A stretch of 64,000 nt of DNA from QYQD01 sp040754095 (lineage in GTDB: Bacteria; Desulfobacterota; QYQD01): positions 159,462 to 223,461 of the forward strand of contig JBFMFO010000001.1 of the NCBI GenBank assembly GCA_040754095.1, in the 5' to 3' direction. The first letter of the stretch is position 1, and the number at the start of each line of letters is the position of its first letter. A program made the translations under genes and the position numbers. A model generated the notes under the pieces. The model had not been told where the DNA came from, searched no databases, and saw only the letters and a program-made list of their open reading frames with translations. This document shows, piece by piece, positions 1-7,028 of the stretch.

Positions 1-28
1 TTATAAGATTCATTAAAGAGGGATGAAT

Positions 29-856
29 ATGGAAACGAGTATAGCTGTTTTTAAAGGCAAGGAAATCAGAAAGACACTCCATAAGAATGAATGGTGGTTT
101 TCCATCGTCGATATATGCGAAGCGCTCACTGAAAGCGCCGATGCTGGAGCATATTGGAGAAAATTGAAACAGAGACTCAAAGAAGAAGGAAGTGAAGTCG
201 TGACATTTTGTCACGGGTTGAAGTTGACTGCGCCAGACGGAAAGATGAGAGAAACAGATTGCGCAAATACCGAAGGTGTCTTCCGTATTATTCAGTCCAT
301 CCCCTCCCCCAAGGCCGAACCCTTCAAACGCTGGCTGGCGAAAGTCGGATATGACCGGGTGCAGGAGATCGAGAACCCCGAACTGGCGACGAAAAGGACA
401 CGCGCGTTATATAAGGCGAAGGGATATCCCGACGACTGGATAGAGAAGCGTATGCGGGGTATTGCCATCCGCGAAGAGCTTACTGATGAGTGGAAGAAAA
501 GGGATGTAAAACATGAGAAGGAATACGCGATCCTCACTGCTGAAATTGCTCAAGCTGCATTCGGGATAACACCGGACAAACACAAAAAGCTAAAAGGGTT
601 GAAACGTGAAAACCTCAGGGACCATATGACCGACCTGGAATTGATCTTCTCAATGCTTGGAGAAGCGGCAACAACCGAAATTACAAGAGTGGATGATGCA
701 CGTGGATTTGACGAAAATAAAAAAGCAGCGCACAAGGGTGGCGAAGTTGCCGGGAAGGCCCGGAACGACCTTGAACAAAAGACCGGCAGAAAGGTGGTTT
801 CAAAGGCAAACTATCTCGCTGTTCCGGAAGCAAGGAAGAAATTAGGGAGAAAATAG
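29..856 (+). CDS. BRO-N domain protein (phage antirepressor-like)
   Basis: The protein is about 275 residues. The N-terminal ~110 residues look like a BRO-N domain (EWWFSIVDICEAL, then QSIPSPKAEPFKRWLAKVGY), followed by the helical C-terminal half usual in bacterial BRO/antirepressor proteins (ELTDEWKKR, LKGLKRENLRDHMT). BRO-N proteins bind DNA and are best known from phages and baculoviruses; the cellular role of chromosomal copies is mostly unknown. I prefer the ATG at 29 over the one at 23, because the AAAGAGGG ribosome site at 15-22 leaves almost no space to the first. The stop lies 6 bp before cas1, so the gene appears co-transcribed with cas1-cas2, in the place where cas4 usually sits in I-C-like loci. 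What lies further upstream is outside the window. Family call fairly sure; link to CRISPR function is inference only. Confidence 0.8.
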   Translation: METSIAVFKGKEIRKTLHKNEWWFSIVDICEALTESADAGAYWRKLKQRLKEEGSEVVTFCHGLKLTAPDGKMRETDCANTEGVFRIIQSIPSPKAEPFKRWLAKVGYDRVQEIENPELATKRTRALYKAKGYPDDWIEKRMRGIAIREELTDEWKKRDVKHEKEYAILTAEIAQAAFGITPDKHKKLKGLKRENLRDHMTDLELIFSMLGEAATTEITRVDDARGFDENKKAAHKGGEVAGKARNDLEQKTGRKVVSKANYLAVPEARKKLGRK

Positions 857-862
857 ACCGAC

Positions 863-1897
863 ATGAAACAACTCCTGAACACCCTTTATGTCATGACCCA
901 GGGCACGTATGTCTGTCTGGATCACGAGACGGTCAAGGTTGAGGTCGAGGGTAAGGCGCAATTGCAGGTGCCGCTTCACCATCTGGGGGCTATTGTCACG
1001 ATGGGTAATGTGATGTTGAGCCCGTTTATAATGGCGCGCTGCGCGGATGATGGCCGGGCAGTGGTGATCCTGGACAGAAACGGCCGTTTCAAATGCCGGG
1101 TAGTCGGCAAGACCAGCGGCAATGTCCTGTTGCGCCAGGCCCAGTATGAGGCAGTCCGGGACACGGATCGGGCTTCGGCTATTGCCCGAAATATCGTGGC
1201 CGGCAAAGTAAAAAATGCCAGACAGGTGCTCTTGCGCGGCGCACGGGAGAGCGATGATCAGGATGAGGCCGCAGTCCTGAGAAACGCCGGTGATATCCTT
1301 TCTAACGCCCTGCTTCATCTGAAAGATACAAATGATATCGATAAAGTGAGAGGATTTGAAGGAGAATCGGCCAGTGTCTATTTTAATGTCTTTGATCGGA
1401 TGATAAAGGAAGATGCCCGCGCAACCTTCAAAATGAACGGACGGAGCAGAAGACCACCCCTCGATCCCGTGAACGGCCTCCTGTCGTTCCTTTATACGCT
1501 GTTGCTTGGTGATTGCGTCTCAGCCGTGGAAGGGGTTGGGCTGGATTCGCAAATGGGTTTTCTCCATGCCCTGCGGCCGGGGAGGCCTTCTCTGGGTCTG
1601 GACTTGATGGAAGAATTCCGTCCGGTACTGGCCGACCGCCTTGCCCTAACCCTCATCAATCGCAAACAGATTACCGGCAAGCATTTCGAGGTGCGACCCG
1701 GCGGCGCTACATATCTGAACGATGAGGGGCGGAAAGCGGTAGTGGTGGCCTACCAGAAACGTAAACAAGATGAGGTCCGTCATCCTGTGCTGAGCGAGAA
1801 TGCCCCGTTTGGCCTTTTGCCTCATATTCAGGCAAGACTCCTGGCCAGGCACCTGCGCGGCGATCTGGAGGCATATACGCCTGTCTTATACTCATAA
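863..1897 (+). CDS. cas1: CRISPR-associated endonuclease Cas1 (subtype I-C-like)
   Basis: Cas1 is the metal-dependent integrase that, with Cas2, inserts new spacers at the leader end of the array. The 344-residue length and the opening MKQLLNTLYV fit the I-C type of Cas1. The conserved acidic and histidine positions are present: the Glu in GFEGESA near residue 165, the His in MGFLHALRPG near residue 232, and the acidic run in DLMEEFRP near 247. It starts 6 bp after the BRO-N gene and ends 11 bp before cas2, so the three read as one operon leading into the array. No interference genes (cas3, cas5, cas7, cas8) lie in the window; they could be just upstream. Confidence 0.95.
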   Translation: MKQLLNTLYVMTQGTYVCLDHETVKVEVEGKAQLQVPLHHLGAIVTMGNVMLSPFIMARCADDGRAVVILDRNGRFKCRVVGKTSGNVLLRQAQYEAVRDTDRASAIARNIVAGKVKNARQVLLRGARESDDQDEAAVLRNAGDILSNALLHLKDTNDIDKVRGFEGESASVYFNVFDRMIKEDARATFKMNGRSRRPPLDPVNGLLSFLYTLLLGDCVSAVEGVGLDSQMGFLHALRPGRPSLGLDLMEEFRPVLADRLALTLINRKQITGKHFEVRPGGATYLNDEGRKAVVVAYQKRKQDEVRHPVLSENAPFGLLPHIQARLLARHLRGDLEAYTPVLYS

Positions 1898-1908
1898 GGA
1901 GAGGATGC

Positions 1909-2199
1909 ATGTGGGTTATTGTGGCCTACGATGTAAGCACTGACACAAAACCCGGCCGCAGACGCCTGCGGCGTGTCGCCCAGGTCTGCAAAGACTACGG
2001 CCAACGGGTGCAAAAGTCTGTCTTTGAATGCCAGGTCAATGAGATGAAATTTGAAGAATTGCGCAGGAACCTATTAAAAGAAATCAATAAGGAGGAAGAC
2101 AATCTCCGGCTCTATCGGTTGGTAGAACCCCGTGACAATTATGTAGAAGAGTACGGACAGGCACGGACGATTTTCTTTGATGACCCTCTGATAATTTAG
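1909..2199 (+). CDS. cas2: CRISPR-associated protein Cas2
   Basis: The protein has 96 residues, the usual length for Cas2 of I-C-like systems. It opens with the ferredoxin-fold strand MWVIVAYDVSTD, whose Asp is the conserved metal-site residue, and has the pattern RVQKSVFECQV in the middle. Cas2 forms the dimeric scaffold between two Cas1 dimers during spacer capture. An AAGGAGAGG ribosome site lies directly ahead of the start. It is the last cas gene before the leader. Confidence 0.95.
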   Translation: MWVIVAYDVSTDTKPGRRRLRRVAQVCKDYGQRVQKSVFECQVNEMKFEELRRNLLKEINKEEDNLRLYRLVEPRDNYVEEYGQARTIFFDDPLII

Positions 2200-2374
2200 T
2201 GCGAACCTGGTGCGATGTCGGAAATGCCGGGGAGTTCGCAGACGTGGAGCAGTATGATTTTAGCGCCTTATAGAGGAGTATGGAGTTGATTCAAACTTTT
2301 TACGGTATTCGTTTAGCAGATTCGCAAAAATGGGTATGTAACTACCTATTTTTAGTCACAAAAAAACGGTGACG
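2200..2374 (+). promoter_or_regulatory. CRISPR leader
   Basis: The 175 bp between the cas2 stop and the first repeat contain no open frame of note. The last 70 bp are rich in A and T, as leaders often are. Position after cas2 and at the 5' side of repeats that end in GATTGAAAC supports transcription of the array from here on the plus strand. No individual promoter was identified. Confidence 0.6.
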
Positions 2375-2839
2375 GTAGCGCCCGCCCGCAAGGGCGGGTG
2401 AGGATTGAAACCCGGTATAGCCTAACCATTTGGCCGTCGAGAAGAGTAGCGCCCGCCCGCAAGGGCGGGTGAGGATTGAAACTTGATTTGTGTATCTCGG
2501 AAACAGTCAAGCCGTCGTAGCGCCCGCCCGCAAGGGCGGGTGAGGATTGAAACCCGGCTCTGTTTCGGATCCGCCGCCTAACTCTTCGTAGCGCCCGCCC
2601 GCAAGGGCGGGTGAGGATTGAAACGCGTCGGAAAAGGAATACCAGAAGTACCAGGAACGTAGCGCCCGCCCGCAAGGGCGGGTGAGGATTGAAACCGGCA
2701 AAAAATCAGCGCAAAGGTCAACCCGTGAGAGTAGCGCCCGCCCGCAAGGGCGGGTGAGGATTGAAACTGGATGCTCCGTGCCTTGAATCTCCTGGACTTC
2801 GGGTAGCGCCCGCCCGCAAGGGCGGGTGAGGATTGAAAC
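2375..2839 (+). CRISPR. CRISPR array, 7 repeats and 6 spacers
   Basis: Seven identical 37-bp repeats start at 2375, 2446, 2517, 2588, 2659, 2731 and 2803. Each begins GTAGCGCCC, contains the palindrome CCCGC-CCGCAAG-GGCGGG and ends GGATTGAAAC. The six spacers are 34, 34, 34, 34, 35 and 35 bp. The 3'-terminal repeat is as perfect as the first, so the far end shows no decay within the array. The hairpin and GATTGAAAC tail resemble I-C repeats, although 37 bp is longer than the common 32 bp. No spacer matched elsewhere in this window by eye. Confidence 0.98.
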
Positions 2840-2857
2840 ATGAAAAAAATGAGGTCG

Positions 2858-3103
2858 CTATTCGCTATAGAAATGCGGTTTCAATTCTGTTTCGGGGATG
2901 TATCGTGATGCCTGACGGAAGATGGCCTTGAGGGTTCCTTTGTCCAACTCAGGATGGACGGGGATGGTAAGGGGCTGTTTTGTGCTGTCCGGAAGGATGC
3001 GAACCAGTTTGACGTGGCTGCCTCGTTGAGCAATTACGATGAAGCCGAACACAGCGAGTATCTTTATGACATCCCGGCCGGATAGTGTTTTTAGTTTAGG
3101 CAT
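2858..3103 (-). CDS. hicA: HicA-type mRNA interferase toxin
   Basis: The protein has 81 residues with the HicA dsRBD-like pattern: SGRDVIKILAVFGF, the catalytic-histidine motif RGSHVKL, then PLTIPVHPELDKGTLKAIFRQA. HicA cleaves mRNAs and is neutralised by HicB. The gene overlaps the 3' end of hicB by 8 bp and its stop lies only 18 bp beyond the last CRISPR repeat, so transcription from here runs toward the array. It looks intact. The order antitoxin-toxin is the reverse of the Escherichia coli hicAB order but is common elsewhere. Confidence 0.9.
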   Translation of the reverse strand: MPKLKTLSGRDVIKILAVFGFIVIAQRGSHVKLVRILPDSTKQPLTIPVHPELDKGTLKAIFRQASRYIPETELKPHFYSE

Positions 3104-3323
3104 GGACGAGGGAGTCGATTTCGAGGTTGGCGAGGATGGAGGGCTGGGGCGCCAGGTCGTAATCCGCGAGATTTTCGCCTTCGAGGTGAAGTTCTACGGC
3201 CTCTTTCAGGTTCACTGCCAGTTCGTCGAGCGTTTTACCCTGCGTAACCACTGGGAGGTCAATGCATTCAGCGATGTAATATTTCTCGCCTTTATAAACA
3301 TGAAACTGAATAATCTTTTTCAT
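3096..3323 (-). CDS. hicB: HicB-type antitoxin (short form)
   Basis: The 75-residue protein has the HicB RNase-H-like half: IIQFHVYKGEKYYIAECIDLPVVTQGKTLDELAVNLKEAVELHLEGE. There is no added DNA-binding domain at the C-terminus, so autoregulation may need another factor or may be absent. It precedes and overlaps hicA. Short HicB proteins of this kind usually pair with small HicA toxins. Confidence 0.88.
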   Translation of the reverse strand: MKKIIQFHVYKGEKYYIAECIDLPVVTQGKTLDELAVNLKEAVELHLEGENLADYDLAPQPSILANLEIDSLVHA

Positions 3324-3542
3324 ATTGTGACGTTAACACACATGCTGAAAGAAGTCAAATAGTTGAACGGGCCATTTTTCCGATATTAATATTGCAGACG
3401 CCGGTTGGGCCATACACCGACAACCGGCTGCCGGCCGCCGCAGCCCGTACGGGGGACCGTAGGCTCTTATCTCCCATAGAGCATCCTGCCTTTTCGCAGA
3501 TTGTTACTCGCGCTCATCCCTCCCCTGAACATATCCTGACCG

Positions 3543-3579
3543 GCATTAGAGGACATTCCATTAAAACAAGGATTGAAAT
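3543..3579 (+). repeat. Possible lone degenerate CRISPR repeat of a second type
   Basis: A 37-bp stretch ending ACAAGGATTGAAAT resembles the 3' ends of a different class of CRISPR repeats, with an A/T-rich body including CATTCCATTAAAACAAG. It has no second copy here, so it is a repeat-like relic at best. A short motif shared with the orphan repeat region at 4.4 kb follows it. This rests on resemblance to repeat patterns I remember, not on a search. The rest of 3324-3715 shows no gene and presumably holds the hicB promoter. Confidence 0.3.
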
Positions 3580-3589
3580 CAGATTTCCG

Positions 3590-3616
3590 GTGGGCATAGC
3601 CCACCCTACGTAGCTG
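3590..3616 (+). repeat. GTGGGC/GCCCAC palindrome with ACGTAGCTG tail, copy 1
   Basis: The sequence GGTGGGCAT-AGCCCACC is followed by CTACGTAGCTG. Almost the same string recurs at 4437-4463. Each copy follows a GGATTGAAA CRISPR-like repeat end by about 9-14 bp. Palindromes of the GTGGGC/GCCCAC kind are widespread intergenic repeats. Confidence 0.6.
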
Positions 3617-3715
3617 TTTTTAGACATGGGGAGGCTCAGTCGCCACGGAAGTATTGGACAAGAAGGGTTAAAAAGGATATAAGGAGATGTGAACGTATAG
3701 CCAAGGCCGGAAAAA

Positions 3716-4039
3716 ATGTATCCCAGGGAAAAACAGACACTAAAGAAGATTGCCGCCAGACTCAAGAAAGACCTGCCTGACCGAATCGTTTCTGTACACG
3801 CTTTCGGCTCGAGAGTAAGAGGAAACCACAATGCCTGGTCCGACTTCGACGTGCTTGTCGTAGTACATAACAAGAATCCCGAGATTGAAGCAAGCATCAT
3901 CGAAATATTTGTCGAGGAAGAAACAAAAAGCGATCTGTCTTTCACCCCTGTAATAAAAGACGCCAAGGCGTTTGAACTCGAAAGAAGGTTCCATACGCCG
4001 TTCTTTGACAACATCGTGAGAGAGGGAGTAGCCCTATGA
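3716..4039 (+). CDS. MNT-type nucleotidyltransferase (antitoxin MntA-like)
   Basis: The protein has 107 residues. The nucleotidyltransferase signature is complete: GSRVRGN followed by SDFDVLVVV, giving the GS-x(n)-DxD metal-binding pattern, and a third acidic region near SDLSFTP. Minimal nucleotidyltransferases of this size pair with HEPN proteins; in the characterised MntA-HepT modules the transferase AMPylates and silences the HEPN RNase. The stop overlaps the start of the downstream HEPN fragment by ATGA, the usual coupling of such pairs. The partner is broken here, so this may be an orphaned antitoxin. Confidence 0.85.
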   Translation: MYPREKQTLKKIAARLKKDLPDRIVSVHAFGSRVRGNHNAWSDFDVLVVVHNKNPEIEASIIEIFVEEETKSDLSFTPVIKDAKAFELERRFHTPFFDNIVREGVAL

Positions 4040-4194
4040 GCCTGGAAGCCCAAGACAAAAGAGCGTTAAGCGATATCAGGATGGCCAGGGCCTACGAATT
4101 TCTGGACGACGGCAAAGCCAACTATAAAGACAAAAGATACAAAACGTCCGTACTGACGCCAGAGACTCCCTTCGCCTCGGAGAAGAAGCAATAA
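4036..4194 (+). pseudogene. Truncated HEPN-domain gene (HepT-like remnant)
   Basis: Starting at the ATGA overlap with the MNT gene, a 52-residue frame reads DIRMARAYEFLDDGKANYKDKRYKTSV, the first helix of HEPN proteins. It then breaks off, whereas typical HEPN proteins run to about 130 residues. The middle helices and the RNase motif R-x(4-6)-H are missing. A different frame from about 4174 to 4289 carries a helical tail (AIKAIDAVRQKM, then REIAKATSKKGKK) ending in TAA, which suggests an internal deletion with a frame change. No toxin activity is expected from this copy. Confidence 0.7.
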
Positions 4195-4392
4195 AGGCAA
4201 TAGATGCCGTCCGTCAAAAGATGATAAAAACTATGCCTGTCCGGGAAATAGCAAAAGCAACCTCAAAGAAAGGCAAGAAACGCCAATAATAATCCACAAG
4301 CCTTAACAAGGCACGACCGGATATTTCGTCCCTCCAAAAGTACCGGCAAAAACATCACGTTTCTATTCAGTGAACACGGGCATTTTCCGCAA

Positions 4393-4421
4393 CGCCCGCA
4401 AGGGCGGGTGAGGATTGAAAC
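4393..4421 (+). repeat. Orphan partial CRISPR repeat
   Basis: These 29 bp match bases 9-37 of the array repeat exactly (CGCCCGCAAGGGCGGG and the GAGGATTGAAAC tail). The first 8 bases are lost. It lies 1.55 kb beyond the end of the array, past hicBA and the MNT/HEPN genes. Either a longer array was split and eroded, or one unit was copied here. Confidence 0.9.
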
Positions 4422-4436
4422 CGGCTCTCCCGCTTG

Positions 4437-4463
4437 GTGGGCAATGCCCACCCTACGTAGCTG
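4437..4463 (+). repeat. GTGGGC/GCCCAC palindrome with ACGTAGCTG tail, copy 2
   Basis: Second copy of the motif at 3590-3616, with GGTGGGCAATGCCCACC and CTACGTAGCTG. It follows the orphan repeat by 14 bp, in what would be spacer position. The rest of 4195-4560 holds no recognisable gene. Confidence 0.6.
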
Positions 4464-4563
4464 ACCGCCCCATAACAAACAAGACGGGGGCGGAAAGAAA
4501 ATGATTCCTTGAGCGGCATCTGCTGGGGTATAATAATTAATGCTCATCCGGAAACTACCGTTT

Positions 4564-4686
4564 CCGGCTTCACGCTTTCAGCGATCAGCGATTAGCTGTC
4601 AGCATATTTGTTATCCGTTAACCGTTGTCCGACATTTTCTTTCGGTAAACGGTCAACAGTGAACTGTGAACCGGCTTCATGCCGAT
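4564..4686 (+). repeat. Dispersed repeat family R1, copy 1
   Basis: This intergenic repeat consists of a CTTTCAGC/GATCAGC/CTGTCAGC stretch, a core GTTGTCCGACATTTTC, then TTTCGGTAAACGGTCAACAG and GAACCGGCTTCATG. The core recurs at about 6.2, 12.7, 18.1 and 38.3 kb. The element is built of short ACCGTT/AACGGT units that form an imperfect palindrome. It lies just ahead of the ferredoxin-like gene at 4701. Confidence 0.9.
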
Positions 4687-4700
4687 AAGGGAAGTCTTTC

Positions 4701-5516
4701 ATGTGTGAATTTTGCATAAAGCACGGGGAAGGGAAGAAATGGTATGAGAATATCACCAATTATACCGAGGAGATGTTTCATCAGGTAAGCTCCGAAAAAA
4801 AACTGAAGGCCTATCTCAAGAATTTTTTTCATTCTCTGAGCATAGATGTACAAAGGGCATATACATGGAAAAAACGTCTCCCCCGTATTTACCGTCTTCT
4901 TGTCTATCCCCTGGTTACGCGGCATTTAAAGAAAACACACTTCGGACAGATCGTGCCTGTCGAAGATGTAGAAAATATCCTGGATAACTTCACATCAGTG
5001 GTAAGACTGCCGTGTATTTGCCGGAAGGTGACCACAGGCGAAAACAAAAGGTATTGCTTTGGCATCGGCATGGATCTGACCCCGGTATTTGAAGATATCC
5101 CTGATCTCAGCGACTTTGACCGGCTATCAAGCAAAGAAGCGAAACAATACATCAGGCATCTTGATGCCGAGGGGCAAACACACAGCGTCTGGACGTTCAA
5201 TACCCCTTTTATCGGCGCCCTGTGCAACTGCGACAGGGATTGCATGGCGTACAGGTTCCAGTTGAAAATGCAGATCGGTAAGGCCATGTGGAAAGGTGAA
5301 TATGTCGCAGGTATCGATCCCCTTCTGTGCAACGGATGCAAGGAGTGCCTAAAAAGGTGTTACTTTGATGCGATCACGTATGACCGGCAAAATGCAAAAT
5401 GCTCTGTTCAATTGATGAACTGTTACGGATGCGGTATATGCCGGGCTGTCTGTAAAAATAACGCTATCAGTTTGATGAACAGAGACAGCGTCCCGCAAGA
5501 AGCGTATGACTGGTAA
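4701..5516 (+). CDS. 4Fe-4S ferredoxin-type protein of unknown role
   Basis: The 271-residue protein ends in two ferredoxin-type iron-sulfur motifs, CNGCKECLKRC near residue 212 and CYGCGICRAVC near 247, enough for two 4Fe-4S clusters. Further cysteine groups occur at CEFC (N-terminus), CICRK with RYCFG (~105-120) and CNCDRDC (~175), which may bind more metal. No signal peptide is present, so it should be cytoplasmic. No partner oxidoreductase subunit sits next to it. I recognise the cluster type but not the specific family; a role in electron transfer is inference. Confidence 0.8.
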   Translation: MCEFCIKHGEGKKWYENITNYTEEMFHQVSSEKKLKAYLKNFFHSLSIDVQRAYTWKKRLPRIYRLLVYPLVTRHLKKTHFGQIVPVEDVENILDNFTSVVRLPCICRKVTTGENKRYCFGIGMDLTPVFEDIPDLSDFDRLSSKEAKQYIRHLDAEGQTHSVWTFNTPFIGALCNCDRDCMAYRFQLKMQIGKAMWKGEYVAGIDPLLCNGCKECLKRCYFDAITYDRQNAKCSVQLMNCYGCGICRAVCKNNAISLMNRDSVPQEAYDW

Positions 5517-5525
5517 AATTGCACC

Positions 5526-5575
5526 GGTCGAAGATACGCCGTAGGCGTGTCATAGATGCGCCGTAGGCGTGCGCA
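5526..5575 (+). repeat. Short dispersed repeat R5 (ACGCCGTAGGCGT units)
   Basis: Two near-identical units, GATACGCCGTAGGCGTGT and GATGCGCCGTAGGCGTGC, follow the ferredoxin-like gene. Related palindromic strings occur at 29349-29375, around 18163-18185, around 19290 and inside the coding gene at about 30476. Each unit is a small GCC/GGC hairpin. Confidence 0.65.
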
Positions 5576-5620
5576 CCTGGTAATTTAGTGAAAAAGGGAG
5601 TTCGGGTGATACTTATCCTT

Positions 5621-6025
5621 TTAATGCCCGCCCGGCCCTACTGTGTACGGGGCTATGCGGACAGAGACCTGCATGGACCCGGCCTCGCCGCCGATATATT
5701 TCACGCTGAAGCCGGTATCTAAATAAAACATCCGCATCTCTTTATTATTAACGGAAAAAGCATCAATCTTCTTGTCTCCGGCATAGACTTCGATATTTCC
5801 CTTTGCGCCTTCAGGCTGGGCGACACAATCCACCCAGTAGTATGTCTTGTGGTCTCCATGTCCCTCATGTCCCGCATATGCAGGAACCGTTAGCGTATCC
5901 CCCACCCGCAACGACCCGCCGGCTATTTCCGTTAATTTCGCCAACTGGGCAGAGGCAGCACCTGCAAAAACCAGGCTGACAACCGCTACCAGAATTAAAG
6001 CAACCGCCATCTTTTTCTGAAACAT
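5621..6025 (-). CDS. Small secreted protein of unknown function
   Basis: The 134-residue protein has a clear Sec signal peptide: MFQKKMAVALILVAVVSLVF with an A-x-A cleavage site at ASA near residue 26. The mature part is about 108 residues, has a His/Gly-rich patch (AGHEGHGDHK) and ends GPGGH. The remainder alternates short strands (GNIEVYAGDKKIDAFSV, MQVSVRIAPY), suggesting a beta-sandwich. The histidines could bind metal, but no known family is recognised. It stands alone between two repeats, reading away from the R1 copy. Confidence 0.75.
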   Translation of the reverse strand: MFQKKMAVALILVAVVSLVFAGAASAQLAKLTEIAGGSLRVGDTLTVPAYAGHEGHGDHKTYYWVDCVAQPEGAKGNIEVYAGDKKIDAFSVNNKEMRMFYLDTGFSVKYIGGEAGSMQVSVRIAPYTVGPGGH

Positions 6026-6142
6026 GTTCCGGCCCTCCCTATGTGATCTTAATTCATATCAGATTCAGAACAAAATGCACGTCTCCGAATATTTCGCACC
6101 AAACCTTACCCTTTGTCAATAGATTATTTTACTGGAGTTTCC

Positions 6143-6318
6143 GGATCCAGGCTTTCAGCTATCTGCCATTAGCATGTTTGTTATCGGTTAACAGTCAGCC
6201 GTTGTCCGACATTTTCTTTCGGTAAACGGTCAACAGTAAACGGTGAACCGGCTTCATACTGACGGCTGAAAGCTGATCGCTGAGAGCTTTCATTCGGAAA
6301 CGGCAGTTTCCGGCTGAA
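6143..6318 (+). repeat. Dispersed repeat family R1, copy 2 with flanking arms
   Basis: The R1 core (GTTGTCCGACATTTTC and TTTCGGTAAACGGTCAACAG) is flanked by CTTTCAGCTATC on the left and GCTGAAAGCTGATCGCTGAG on the right, so the whole copy is an imperfect palindrome. It occupies the gap between the secreted-protein gene and scpA. Confidence 0.9.
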
Positions 6319-6320
6319 AG

Positions 6321-7028
6321 CTATTTAAGTTGAAGCTCTATTTCGCCGTCGGCAGGGCGCTGCCAGATACGGATCAGGCCCAAACGGGCTATTTCAAGCA
6401 AGGCGATAAAGGTAAGGATCATCCCGCGGCGGGTCAATGTACCGGTAAAAAGGGCATGAAAGGAAACAGGCTTCCCCGGCGAAAGACGGTTTAATATCTC
6501 ATCGATCTTTTCACTCAGACTGATCCGGGTCAGGGTAATATCCATGAAATGTTCAACGGCCTCTTTCTCCATCAGGCGGCGAAAGGCGTCTATCAAGTCA
6601 AAAATCCCCACGGCAAATGCGGCCGGCTCCTTTTCCTTATCCCCTTCCTTTACTTCATCCGGCACAAAATCGCGGCAAAAGACGTCCCTGTCCAGCAGGG
6701 GGCGTTTTACCAGTTCCTCGGCGACGTCCTGGATCTCCAAAAGTTCCAACAAGGGACGTACAATCTCCAGACGGGGGTCTTCTTCATCTTCTGCCTGCGG
6801 TTGGGGGAGGAGCATGCGCGACTTGATATGGGCAAGGGTGGCCGCCATGACCAGAAACTCTCCGGCCACCTCGATGTTGAGGACACGCATGAGATCGAGA
6901 TATTCCAGGTATTGCCGGGTTATTACAGCAATGGGGATATCGTAGATATTGACTTTGTTCTTTTTAATGAGATGGAGTAGTAAATCCAGCGGGCCTTCAA
7001 AGGCGTCTAATTTGACTTGATATTCCAT
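6321..7028 (-). CDS. scpA: Segregation and condensation protein A
   Basis: The start is the ATG of MEYQVKLDAFEGPLDLLLHLI; a longer frame upstream is only overlap with trpS. The protein then has 235 residues, normal for ScpA, the kleisin that bridges SMC heads. The N-terminal part carries EGPLDLLLHLIKKNKVNIYDIPIA. The C-terminal winged-helix part ends RPADGEIELQLK. Its start overlaps the trpS 3' end by about 22 bp, so translation is likely coupled. scpB, often the next gene, does not follow here. Confidence 0.93.
   Translation of the reverse strand: MEYQVKLDAFEGPLDLLLHLIKKNKVNIYDIPIAVITRQYLEYLDLMRVLNIEVAGEFLVMAATLAHIKSRMLLPQPQAEDEEDPRLEIVRPLLELLEIQDVAEELVKRPLLDRDVFCRDFVPDEVKEGDKEKEPAAFAVGIFDLIDAFRRLMEKEAVEHFMDITLTRISLSEKIDEILNRLSPGKPVSFHALFTGTLTRRGMILTFIALLEIARLGLIRIWQRPADGEIELQLK

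Noticed and set aside
2352..2841. Open frames on the minus strand across the CRISPR array
   Set aside because: They are translations of the repeat and spacers, with PALAGGRY and HPPLRAGAT repeated; no gene is there.
3425..3540. Possible structured RNA or intron fragment upstream of hicB
   Set aside because: The stretch has GC-rich inverted parts but I could not match it to a known RNA; evidence too weak.
4263..4547. Open frame on the minus strand at the orphan repeat
   Set aside because: It is built from the CRISPR relic and palindrome.
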